64,000 nucleotides of DNA from CAVOAK01 sp963664465 (GTDB taxonomy: Bacteria; Pseudomonadota; Alphaproteobacteria; UBA8366; CAVOAK01): NCBI GenBank assembly GCA_963664465.2, contig CAXXSU010000004.1:62001-126000 (forward strand), read 5' to 3'. Positions 29,195-38,457 of the stretch are shown piece by piece. The notes below the pieces were generated by a model, which saw only the letters and a list, made by a program, of their open reading frames with translations, ran no database searches and was not told the origin of the DNA. The position numbers and the translations under genes are program-made. Position 1 is the first letter of the stretch. Each line of letters starts with the position of its first letter.

Positions 29195-30743
29195 ACTCAG
29201 GATAGACGCGCGTGCCGTCGACGCCGTTTCCTGGCGTCGTGATCGTTGCGATCTGCAACATGTCGCCGACTTACGGATCGGGAATTCGCAGGACCGACCT
29301 GACATCCCTTACGGCAACCAGGACGCGTGAGCCGATCGCCGAATCAATCTCCGCTGCGACGTTCACATCATTGTCCGGCGCCATTCGCTGCGAAGCAAAG
29401 TCGATGATCCAGTTGTAATTGTCTCGACGTACCGAAGGACTGACGCCAGGCTGTGTCAACAACCGCAGAACCGTGCTGCCTTCGACCGGCAACTGTTCAA
29501 TCTTGGTAATGGTTTGTCCGCCAGCCGCCCGCAATGGGGCCAGGTCGATCGGCGTTCTACGGTCGAATATGATCCAAGTGAAGCCAGCGCGCTTGAATAT
29601 TGCTGCTCCGGTAGACTCAGGCCATTCGAAGACAAGGCTCACGGGTTCAGCCTTTTGTCCTGCCGCCGCTGCGACTGGCTGCGGAGCCGGGGCAGCAGCT
29701 GTCTGCGCCGCCACCACGGCGGCGGCGACTTCGGTTGTGGCTGCTGTTTCCGTCTGCTGCGGCTGGCTGCCAACAGCAGGCTGTGCCTACTCACCTCGGC
29801 GCACGAGCCGCGTTGGCCCGGCGGTCGTCTCGGTCGAGGCGTCCTGGGCAGCATCTTCCTGCGACACCTGAGACGACGGGGCGACTTCGGGTACGACAGA
29901 CTGTGATACGGCCCCTTCCACGGCCGCGGCTGGCGGCGACGGCGGAGCTTTTGCTGCAACGGGTGCCGTTGCCGAACTTGCCTCGGCAGAATCCGACGCC
30001 TTCGGAATCGGCGCTGCTTCTGCTTTTGCTTCGCCCGTGCCCTTGATGACGTCGAGCACGACCTTGGTGCCTGAGCGAAAATGCCGTACCCGGCTATCGC
30101 TCGGAACGTTCATACTTACGGTGAGCGCACCGGCGTCAATTGAGCCAGCGATGTTCGCGAAGCCTTCCGGAAGGCTGCCTTGGACCTGCGCCGGATTGAT
30201 ACGGGCAGGCCGGTCAAACCTAAGACGTAGTGCCCTGCCCTGTTGATTTACGGTGTATTGGACGGAGCGAGTCCAATCGAAGACGAGCCGGGTATATCCC
30301 GGATGTTGGCCCACACGAACACGCAGCGCCGGCGTTTGGGCAGTGGCAGTCGTGTCTGAGCTGGCAGCTTGAGTGCCGGCTGCTGCTCGTCGGATATCGA
30401 CGACGACGGAATTTGCATTCGTAAACGGATGGACCGTAAATTCATTGGTTAGCTGGAAGCTTGCAACGAGGCCGTCTGCGGAGAGGTTTCCGGCGCTAAC
30501 GTACTCACTCAGGCGCGCAAGTGCTGAAGTGAAGTTGGTCGTCATCGACCGCTCGAAGCGAACCACCAGGCTGCCATTCTCGATTCTTGCAGAATATTGG
30601 ACTGGCGCCGGCCAATCGAAAACGAGCCGTCCGTAGTCGGCGTAGCCCCAGCCCCGGGTGCGAACCTGATCCGCTGCCCAACCTGGCATTGAAGTGACGG
30701 CCAGAACCAAAAACAGCGCAACGCCTGCAAGCCCGCGCATCAT
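29195..30743 (-). pseudogene. Large AMIN-like/TPR envelope protein, N-terminal part
   Basis: Starts at ATG 30743, overlapping the MotB-like stop (ATGA), with a signal peptide ending PGWAA at about residue 23. Two beta-rich AMIN-like repeats follow (YGRLVFDWPAPVQYSA near 37; YTRLVFDWTRSVQYTV near 150), then a Pro/Ala-rich linker and a third unit (PVSLVFEWPESTGAAIF). The frame contains an in-frame TAG at 29787-29789 in the linker and a TAA at 29271-29273; the coding pattern continues in the same frame past both. The first could be a true nonsense mutation. The second lies close to the blended block and may be a consensus error. AMIN domains typically bind the cell wall or anchor periplasmic machines. 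Confidence 0.65.
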
Positions 30744-31653
30744 TGGTCTCCCGAGAACGGATGAATAACCAGATCGACACGGGCCGCAAGTTCATTACGC
30801 CGTTCGGCTGACAGGCCATGCGAGATATGCTCGAAACGTGAGTCGGCAAGGCCTAACGCGGTGATTGCCCGCGTATAGCCCGTGCGACGCAACTCATTAG
30901 CGACGGCAACGGCACGCGCCAGGGAGAGCTCCCAATTCGATTGATAGGGGCTCTCGCCGACTTGCTCGCGGCCAGTGTGGCCGCGCACGTCAATTTGGTT
31001 GCCGATTGTGCTTAGGACTGCCCCAATTCGAAACAGAGCTTCACGGGCGGATTGCGTCGTCTCCGCCTGTCCGGGTTCGAACAGCGCATCGCCGGGAAGC
31101 GATATGACAAGTTGCTGGTCCTGCAAATTGAGTATAGCCCGGTTCAGTATGTCGTCACGCTGCAGCTTCTCTTGCAAAACGATTCCCAGATAGTCCAAAG
31201 GAAGCGCCGTGTCCAATTCAACCGTTGCAATATTAAGTTTCGCGGTCGCGGTTGGCCGCACAATCTCGTCCTTTGCCGTCTCGCGCGTCGAAAGCATCGC
31301 AACAACCGAATCCCACTTTTCAGACTGCACGTTCGACATGGCAAACAACATAACAAAGAAAGCGAGAAGCAGCGCCGCCAGCTTCTCTTGCAAAACGATT
31401 CCCAGATAGTCCAAAGGAAGCGCCGTGTCCAATTCAACCGTTGCAATATTAAGTTTCGCGGTCGCGGTTGGCCGCACAATCTCGTCCTTTGCCGTCTCGC
31501 GCGTCGAAAGCATCGCAACAACCGAATCCCACTTTTCAGACTGCACGTTCGACATGGCAAACAACATAACAAAGAAAGCGAGAAGCAGCGCCGCCACGTC
31601 AGCAAAGAGAAGCAACCACGTCGGCGAGGACGTTGGATCCTCATACTCCCTAG
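30740..31653 (-). pseudogene. MotB-like stator protein, 5' truncated, internal duplication
   Basis: A MotB/PomB-type protein. The membrane helix LLLFADVAALLLAFFVMLF carries the aspartate that conducts ions in MotB. The C-terminal OmpA domain has IDVRGHTGREQ and NWELSLARAVAVANELR, binding peptidoglycan. The open frame continues upstream through EYEDPTSSPTW to 31653, where an IS1182-like element cuts it; ATG 31615 is internal. A 216-bp segment covering the helix and linker is duplicated in frame (31163-31378 and 31379-31594), so the product would carry two hydrophobic helices. No motA-type partner is present; it has probably been separated by the IS nest. Confidence 0.75.
31163..31594. repeat. 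216-bp perfect tandem duplication in the MotB-like gene
   Basis: Two identical 216-base units, exactly 72 codons each, encoding AALLLAFFVMLFAMSNVQ through LDYLGIVLQEKL. The duplication keeps the frame. It could be a real mutation or an assembly slip. Confidence 0.9.
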
Positions 31654-31835
31654 CAGTGTGTCGGACTTGCGCGTTGATTTCGGTGTTGAGTGATTTCGCT
31701 GTCGTCTGTCAGAGGCGCGATCGAAGTTCGGCGAAACCGCGAGGATGGGTTCGGATGGATCGATGGCCGGGCGATTTTCGGCGCTGCTGGGCCGTGGTCG
31801 AGCTTTCGCATCGATCTGTCGGGCCAACAGCGCCC

Positions 31836-33190
31836 TCACGAGGCCCTCTCCAGCTTGAGCTTGTGCAGGCGCTTGCAGTTGTAGGACAGCGCCACCAGGT
31901 CCCACTCACCGGCCACCTTGTCGAGGCCGCGCAGCGAGAATCCGGTGAAGCCGAGGGCCGCCTTGATGATGCCGAAGACCGGCTCGACGGTCTGCTGGCG
32001 CAGCCGGTACAGCGCACGGCCTTCCTCGCTGTCGAGCTTGGCGGCCATGACTTTGAGCCATTCGGCCTTGGGTTTCTTCACCGGCACCTCGGTCTTGGCC
32101 GGGCGGAAGTCGTAGCGCCGCCGACGGCCCGACGACCCGGTCGCCACCAGAGCCTCAATGTCGCTCTCGGCAAGCGCCGCGACCTCGTCGCCGGTGGCAT
32201 AGCCGTTGTCCGCCAGCACCGTCGCGGGCCGGCCGAGAACGGCCGGCCCGCGACGTCCGCCACCAGCTCATTGCGGTCGCTGGCGCAGTTGGTGACCCGG
32301 GCGCCCACGATCAGCTGAGAGCCCCCGGCATCCACCACGGCTTGAGCGTTATAGGCCTGGCGGTACTCGTGCTGCTTGCTCTTGCGCATCAGCCGGCTGT
32401 CCGGATCGCTCAGATTGCTCTGCTCGTCGGCGCGCGGCGTCTCGTCGGGCGGCTTCGGGTGCTTGCCCTTGGCCCGGCCGGTGCGCGTCTCGCGCGCCGC
32501 CACCTTGGCCTCGTAGTCCGCCCGCTCGGCCTCGGCGCGCGCCTTGGCCCGAGCCTCGAGGCGCCGACGCGCCGCATCCAGCCGATCACACAAGGCCTCC
32601 CTGCGTGCGATCTCCTTGGGCAGCGCCTGGGGGTCGTCCTCACCCTCGCCGTCGGCCGCCGCGGCACGCTCCATCAGATCCGCGATGTCCAGCTTGAGCT
32701 GATCGATCAGCTCGCCCGCCCGCTCATAAGTCACCGAACGGTGCTTGCTCGCAGAGGCCTCGAACTTGCTGCCGTCGACGCTGACAAGCCCGACCTTGAC
32801 AAGCTTCAACTCCTTGGCCAGCAGCAGAACCTGCAGGAAACTCTCGCCAAACGCCGCCAGGTTGTCGCGCCGAAAGGTCGCGATCGTGTCATGGTCGGGA
32901 TGGACATTGGCGGCCACGAAGCGCACCCCGATATCGCGGTGCGTCGCGCGCTCGATCCGCCGGCTCGAGAAGATCCCGTTGGCATAGCAATAGATCAACA
33001 GCGCCAGCATCATCCGAGGGTGATACTGCGCCGAGCCGGTGCCACGATGGTTGACCTTGAAGGCGCTCATCTCGACCCGCTCGACCGCCTCGATCACGAA
33101 GTGCGCCAGATCATCCTCCGGGATCCAGTCCCGAAGATCGGGCGGAAGCAGAAACGCCTGGTTCCGCTCGCAGTCGATAAATTTGCTCAT
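31836..33190 (-). pseudogene. IS1182-family transposase, frameshifted
   Basis: The first frame starts at 33190 (MSKFIDCERNQAFLLPPDL) and includes the catalytic aspartate in LVSVDGSKFEASASKH. It loses coding sense after NELVADVAG near 32255. The remainder continues in another frame (31836-32219) with VLADNGYATGDEVAAL (second aspartate) and QQTVEPVFGIIKAALGF (glutamate). The shift falls exactly on a perfect 15-bp inverted repeat with a 4-base loop (32221-32254). It may be a mutation caused by the hairpin or a sequencing artefact of it. Confidence 0.8.
32221..32254. repeat. Perfect hairpin at the transposase frameshift
   Basis: GTCGCGGGCCGGCCG, loop AGAA, CGGCCGGCCCGCGAC. All 15 bases of the arms pair. 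It coincides with the break in reading frame. Confidence 0.85.
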
Positions 33191-33238
33191 GGCGAGATTC
33201 TAACCGAAAATCTCCCCAAAGTCCGACACACTGCTAGC

Positions 33239-34835
33239 CCGGATTATTCACGGCACGGCGTGAAAGAGGTGGTGAGCGTGGATTAAACTGTTGAGATTCC
33301 GTATGATTCTGGTGTCTGGCCAAGACCATACGGCAACAGGGAAACCCGGCTCACCATGGATGAGATTACCGCCTATCTCCCCGGACTGTCACCCGTCGAG
33401 AACAAGGAACTGTGCGTCCGGTTCGCCGGCGGCCGGCTGTCGTCGGACGGCGGCGTGCTGGTGCTGCGCGAGATCGAGAAGCGTCTCGGCCTTGCCGCGC
33501 GCCTAGCCGGTTGCCTGTCCGATGCGCGCGATCCAGCGAGCACCACCCACTCATACGCCGACATGATCGGGGCGCGCATGTTCGCCATCGCCTGCGGATA
33601 CGAGGATTGCGACGACCTCGACGTGCTGCGCTTCGATCCGGCGTTCAAGCTGGCCTGTGGTCGCCTGCCCGAGAGCGGTCGCGATCTGATGTCGCAGCCG
33701 ACCTTGTCCAGGCTCGAGAACGCCCCATCATGGCGCGAACTGGCGCGCATGGGGCTGACGATGATCGATCTGTTTTGCGACAGCTTCGAGCGCGTGCCCC
33801 AACGCATCGTGCTCGACATTGACGATACCCCTGATGCCGTCCACGGCGGCCAGCAACTGGCACTGTTCAACGCCCATTACGACGAGTACTGCTTTCAGCC
33901 CATCCACATCTTCGACGCGGCGACCGCCAAGCCGGTGCTGTCGCTGCTGCGTCCGGGCAAGCGGCCATCTGGTGACGAGGCGGCGCGGGTCTTGCGCCAC
34001 GTCATCGGCCGCATCCGGCGCCATTGGCCCCGGGTCGAGATCGCGGTGCGTGGCGACGGCCATTACGGCACGCCCGAGGTCATGGACCTGCTGGAGGATC
34101 AGGGCCACGGCTACATTCTCGGGCTTCCCGGCAACGCCCGGCTGAGCGAGATCGGCCAGCCGTGGTGCGAGGACGCGGCGCTGCGCCGGGTGCAATCAGG
34201 CAAGGACAAGGTGCGCCGTTTCTTCCAGACCGGCTACCAGGCCAAAAGCTGGTCACGCGAGCGCAAGGTCGTTGCCCGCGTCGAGGCCACCGCAAGGGGG
34301 ACGGATGTCCGCTTCGTCGTCACCAACCTGCCGGGCCGCGCCAAATTGCTCTACGAGAGGGTCTATTGCGCCCGTGGCCGGATGGAAAACATGATCAAGG
34401 AGCACAAGCTCTACACCAAATCCGACCGCACCTCGTGTCACCGATGGGAAGCCAACCAGTTCCGGCTGTTCCTGCACACCGCCGCCTATTGGCTGCTGCA
34501 TCAGTTGCGCCGGACCGCGCCCCGCCGCTCGCCGTGGCGCACCGCGACGTTCGAGACGCTACGACGGGCATTCCTCAAGATCGCCGTGCGCATCGAGGAG
34601 CTCAACACTCGCATCAAGATCGCCCTGCCCTCGGCCTACCCATATCGCAACGCCCTGATCGCGATGGCCGCCTCCATCGCCGCACAAGGCCCCTGATCCT
34701 AGCGGCGCGTGCCGCCGGATGAACCTCGAACGTCAATCTCCAACCCGTAACGAAAACCCGCCCCGAAAGCCGCCGTCAACCCGGCCGATACCGCTCGCCT
34801 CGCTCAAATCGGCCGCCAAGCGTGAATAATGCGGG
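33239..34835 (+). mobile_element. IS1380-family element
   Basis: A 1,597-bp element with ends CCCGGATTATTCACG and CGTGAATAATGCGGG, flanked by CTAG (33235-33238 and 34836-34839). Its right flank continues as the interior of an IS5-family element, so it inserted at that element's CTAG 44 bases from its end. Confidence 0.9.
33356..34696 (+). CDS. IS1380-family transposase
   Basis: A 446-residue transposase of normal length. It opens with ENKELCVRFAGGRLSSDGGVLVL, has LDIDDTPDAVHGGQQLALFNAHYDE (catalytic aspartate region about residue 150), VRGDGHYGTPEVMDLLE (about 230) and YCARGRMENMIKEHKLYTKSD with the C-terminal glutamate (about 345). No frameshift is seen, so it is potentially active. Distinct from the fragment at 939-1667. 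Confidence 0.9.
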   Translation: MDEITAYLPGLSPVENKELCVRFAGGRLSSDGGVLVLREIEKRLGLAARLAGCLSDARDPASTTHSYADMIGARMFAIACGYEDCDDLDVLRFDPAFKLACGRLPESGRDLMSQPTLSRLENAPSWRELARMGLTMIDLFCDSFERVPQRIVLDIDDTPDAVHGGQQLALFNAHYDEYCFQPIHIFDAATAKPVLSLLRPGKRPSGDEAARVLRHVIGRIRRHWPRVEIAVRGDGHYGTPEVMDLLEDQGHGYILGLPGNARLSEIGQPWCEDAALRRVQSGKDKVRRFFQTGYQAKSWSRERKVVARVEATARGTDVRFVVTNLPGRAKLLYERVYCARGRMENMIKEHKLYTKSDRTSCHRWEANQFRLFLHTAAYWLLHQLRRTAPRRSPWRTATFETLRRAFLKIAVRIEELNTRIKIALPSAYPYRNALIAMAASIAAQGP

Positions 34836-36077
34836 CTAGGCTGTCACCAGCTCCAGCCATGCCGGAGCCGAGATTTTCGGGGTCTTCCACGCTCCAATTG
34901 AGTTATTTCCGCTTCAAGACCGTCCCCAGGCGGTCTTCTCCTCCGAGTATCGTCACACGGCCGCCGCGAGACGCTCCAGTTGGACCAGGCGGCGCATGTT
35001 GTAGGCGAGGTTCTTCAACCCGATCCGCGCCTTCGCCCGCACCAGCCCGACACTACGCACCAGCGTCCCGCCCATGTCGTTGCTCTGGGCCCCGAAGACA
35101 TGCTCGACGCGGACCCGAACCGACGAACGGGTCTTGTTGCCTTGCTTCTCGCGCTCGCTCAACGGCTTGTTGCGGCGGCCCTTGCGATGGATCCGGCTCC
35201 GCAACCCCTTCTCCTTCAGCGACGCCTCGATCTCCGCCGAGCGGTAAGCGCTGTCCGCCCACACACCCAAAGCCGTGTTGTCCCCATCCAGGATATCGTC
35301 GAGGACTTGGCTGTCGTGCTCCGCCGCGTCGCTTACATGATAGCGCCGCACCAGCTTGTGCCGACGGTCCACGTTGACATGGTTCTTGTAACCGTAATGG
35401 CTCTTGCCGTGCTTCTTGGTCCACCGCGCCTCGACATCCTTTTGGCGCCGCTTTGCCGGCTTGTCCTCCCAGCCTGCCGGCGTCTCGCCCGCCTTTATCC
35501 GCGCGTTCTCCTCGCGGCTGTTGCGCTGTTTGGGTACCGCCACAATCGAGGCGTCGATGATCTGGCCGCCCATCGCCAGATAGCCCTGATCCTTCAGGTA
35601 GCCATCGAACGTCTCGAATAAAGCCTCGATCACGCCAGCTTGCGTTAACTGTTCGCGGTACAGCCACACCGTCTTGGCGTCGGGAACCCGGCCCTCTAGA
35701 CCCAACCCCAGAAATCGCATGAACGACAGGCGGTCACGGATCTGATGCTCAACTTGGTCGTCCGAGAGATTGTAGAGCGCGCACAGAATGATCGTCTTGA
35801 ACATCACAATCGCATCCCACGGCTTGCGTCCCGCCCGCGATTTGCGCACCTTGTCCGCACGCCGCCACACCGCCTCAAGACGGGCGCGCAAGTCCTCCCA
35901 CGGAACCACCCCGTCGATCTTCAAAAGCGGCTCGTTCTTGGCGTCAAGACCGGAATACCGGTTCCCAAGATCGAAAAACCCCATCTGACCCATCAACCAC
36001 GCCTCCCGCTATCAACAAATCGTCAACCCGATTCTAAATCGACGACGCCCGAAAAAGGAGAATTTTTAGAGGTTCCC
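34836..36077 (-). mobile_element. IS5-family element, copy 3, left end missing
   Basis: It matches copies 1 and 2 from their internal CTAG (base 45) to the right end, GGTTCCC at 36077. The first 44 bases are not on its left, where the IS1380 element sits. A 43-base stretch matching that missing end lies, inverted, immediately to its right. Confidence 0.9.
34953..35993 (-). CDS. IS5-family transposase, copy 3
   Basis: A 346-residue transposase identical to copy 1 (Gly and Trp at the two positions where copy 2 differs). The coding region is complete even though the element has lost one end. Confidence 0.9.
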   Translation of the reverse strand: MGQMGFFDLGNRYSGLDAKNEPLLKIDGVVPWEDLRARLEAVWRRADKVRKSRAGRKPWDAIVMFKTIILCALYNLSDDQVEHQIRDRLSFMRFLGLGLEGRVPDAKTVWLYREQLTQAGVIEALFETFDGYLKDQGYLAMGGQIIDASIVAVPKQRNSREENARIKAGETPAGWEDKPAKRRQKDVEARWTKKHGKSHYGYKNHVNVDRRHKLVRRYHVSDAAEHDSQVLDDILDGDNTALGVWADSAYRSAEIEASLKEKGLRSRIHRKGRRNKPLSEREKQGNKTRSSVRVRVEHVFGAQSNDMGGTLVRSVGLVRAKARIGLKNLAYNMRRLVQLERLAAAV

Positions 36078-36120
36078 TAAACAATATCCTCCGGCAACTC
36101 ACCAATTCTTAGAGGTGCCC
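36078..36120 (+). mobile_element. 43-bp inverted IS5 end remnant
   Basis: The exact complement of the first 43 bases of the IS5 copies, with its outer tip (GAGGTGCCC) at 36120 facing the oxygenase gene. Either an older IS5 copy was invaded by copy 3 at TAAA next to CTAG, or the body of a single copy was inverted. Confidence 0.85.
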
Positions 36121-37292
36121 TTAACATTTACGAAAGCGATCTGCTGTTCTTGCCAAAAGGCTCGTTCGAAAAAGTCGAACAGGATTTCCAGCTGTTCTAC
36201 TCAAACGATTCGAAACTCGCTGGCGAAGCGATTAGACCGACGCTCGAGCAGCATGTCTTCGCATTTCTCGATCATGAAATCGATGTCTCCGGCAGTTGGA
36301 ATCTTGCAGCCATGAGGGTGTTGTTCGACAGCAGATTGGAAGTGATAAACACCTCAGAGAGCACGCTCGCGGCCACGGTGCGCGCGGCCAATTCGCCCGA
36401 GAAGGCCGCGCGCAACTTCCTCGTTCAACTCGCAGGCGATTTCCTGACCGAAGCGTCGGCCATGGCTCGCAACGTCTTGGGAAACTATGGCTCGCCGTTG
36501 TCGGAGCTGTTCAAGGTAATGATCGACGAATATGGATATGGTGTGCATCAGACGAAGCACAGCACGATCTATGAAGAGCTTTTGGAAAGCCAAGGCCTGT
36601 CAAGCGAGATCCACGCGTATTGGCAGTTTTATCTAACTTCATCGCTCGCATTGACCAACTACTTCCACTACGTATCGCGCAATCACGCACATTTCTTCCG
36701 CTATCTCGGCGCGCTCTATTTTACCGAGGCGACTATTCCGCATGCCAACCGGCAATATGCAAAACTGCTGCGCGAACTGTTCGGGAAAGACACGAACACC
36801 CACTATTTCGACGAGCATGTTCATATCGATCCGCATCACGCGCGTATGGTCGTAGAGAATGTAATCGAGCCGGTCATCGAGCGTTGTGGCGAGGGCGTCA
36901 TCCCCGAGATCGTGCGAGGCTTTGAGGCGTTTAGACTCCTCCAGGACATTGCCGATGAAGAGTTGATTGGCCAGATCACCTGGTCGGACACCTCGGAGGC
37001 GTATTGCCAGAGGGCAAGGAACTTACAGTCTGATCCTGACAGGCCACCCGCTGGACCGACTCTGAGCTTCACGGAGACCAAGGGCGAACATTCGGTCACC
37101 CACGTTCACGACGCGGATGAATTATTCGTCGTCAGCGAAGGCGAAATCGAACTGGTCACCGGCTTCGATCAGTCCGTGAACCTTCGTTCAGGAGAAGGCA
37201 TCGTCATCCCGAAGGGCCGGTTGCACGGATCCGTCGTCTTGTCAGATACCTGTAGCTATTGGGTGGCCCCGCTGACGGGTGACGCAACATGA
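36121..37292 (+). pseudogene. Heme-oxygenase-like diiron enzyme fused to a cupin, 5' truncated
   Basis: The frame is open from the IS5 boundary and has lost its N-terminus there (first residues NIYESDLLFLPKG). Residues from about 100 to 285 match the iron-containing redox enzyme family (Haem_oxygenas_2, heme-oxygenase-like diiron fold). Likely iron ligands are the E of GDFLTEAS, E and H of DEYGYGVHQTKHS, E of YFTEAT and the DEHVHIDPHHARM cluster. The last 90 residues are a cupin (THVHDADELFVVSEGEIELV, IVIPKGRLHGSV). Such enzymes oxidise amino-acid or fatty-acid side chains using O2. The Rieske gene overlapping its stop is a natural electron donor. Internal TTG or ATG codons could give shortened products. 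Confidence 0.7.
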
Positions 37293-37618
37293 TCGCCCTC
37301 GAATTTGAGCCGGATCAGCACAACTACATCGTCGTCGGAGAGGAACCGTTTTTTGTCCTAAAGACCTGTGACGATCGCGTGATGGTCTGTCACGACAGCT
37401 GTCCGCATCGAGGCGGGCCATTGCATCTGGGTGTGATGGACTGCCGTACGCGCTCCCTCACGTGTCCGTGGCACGAAACAACGCTGATGGAAACGGCGCT
37501 TGCTAAACGTGGCGTACCTTCGGTTGCCAGCGGTCAAACGATCACGGCGATTTTCAAAGCGGGCCCGGAGACACCCGTTCGGCGGCAGTGGAAACGGATA
37601 ATTGCGAATGAGCGCTGA
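37289..37618 (+). CDS. Rieske [2Fe-2S] ferredoxin
   Basis: A 109-residue soluble Rieske protein. The cluster ligands are in CPHRGG (residues about 39-44) and CPWHE (about 61-65), matching C-X-H...C-X2-H. It starts four bases inside the upstream diiron/cupin gene (ATGA overlap), and its stop overlaps the next gene's start. The three genes are therefore translated as a unit. The likely role is electron delivery to the diiron enzyme; no reductase is nearby. Confidence 0.85.
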   Translation: MIALEFEPDQHNYIVVGEEPFFVLKTCDDRVMVCHDSCPHRGGPLHLGVMDCRTRSLTCPWHETTLMETALAKRGVPSVASGQTITAIFKAGPETPVRRQWKRIIANER

Positions 37619-38457
37619 CCGCATCGAAGGGAGTTCGCTTGATCGAACTATAGGTCTCTATGGTGCGGTGACGCTCGCCGTGGGTATCGTTCTCGGCGCG
37701 GGCATGCTTTCCCTGCCTGGATTGGTTTACCAGGAGTCCGGTGGCTGGGCGGCGTTGTCGTGGCTGTTCGATGCCGCCCTCGTCGTACCGTTGCTGTTCA
37801 TCTTTGCCGTGCTCGGGCGCCGCTATCCGACTGCCGGCGGCGTTGCCGGATTCGTCGGCGCAGCGTTTCCAAAACTAAGAATCGGCTGCAGCTATCTGCT
37901 CGTCGGCACATTTTCGCTAGGTCTCCCTGCGATCGCGATCACGGGTGCTGGCTATGGCGCAAGCACGCTTGGCATTACGGTGGAGGCCGGCGGGCACTGG
38001 CTGATTGCCGCGCCTGCGGTCGCGCTCGTCGCCCTGGTATTGGCGATGATCTGGACTGGCGCCCGCTTCGCCGGCGTTGTCCAAAGCCTCATCGTGACGC
38101 TATTGGTCGGCAGTATTCTGGCAGTGACGGTCGTCTCCGTACCGTCCTGGGCTAGCATCGATCTGCAGGCCGGCGATCCCAGTTGGTTTGGCGTGTGGCG
38201 AGGCATGGGGCTTGCCTTCTTTGCATATACGGGATGGGAAATGCTCTCGTTCACGGCGGAGGAGTTCAAGAATCCACGCCGAGATTTTCCACTGGCTGTC
38301 GCCGTGAGCTTTGTGCTCGTCGTCTTCCTCTATCTCGGAGCATCGCTGGCGGTGCAGGCGTTGGTTCCGCTGGGACACCCGCTGCTTGAGAAGGCGCCCT
38401 ATCTCGCTGTCATTCACGCGGTCACGACGGTATCTTCGGCCGGACCAATTCTCACGA

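Larger units (their letters stand above)
31654..33234 (-). mobile_element. IS1182-like element, second type
   Basis: A 1,581-bp element with perfect 15-bp ends, CAGTGTGTCGGACTT and its complement. CTAG occurs on both sides (31650-31653 and 33235-33238). The right-hand CTAG is shared with the neighbouring IS1380 element. It cuts the MotB-like gene at its 5' side. Confidence 0.9.

Noticed and set aside
36078..36120. A promoter or operator for the diiron enzyme gene
   Set aside because: It is exactly the complement of an IS5 end and therefore part of the IS nest.
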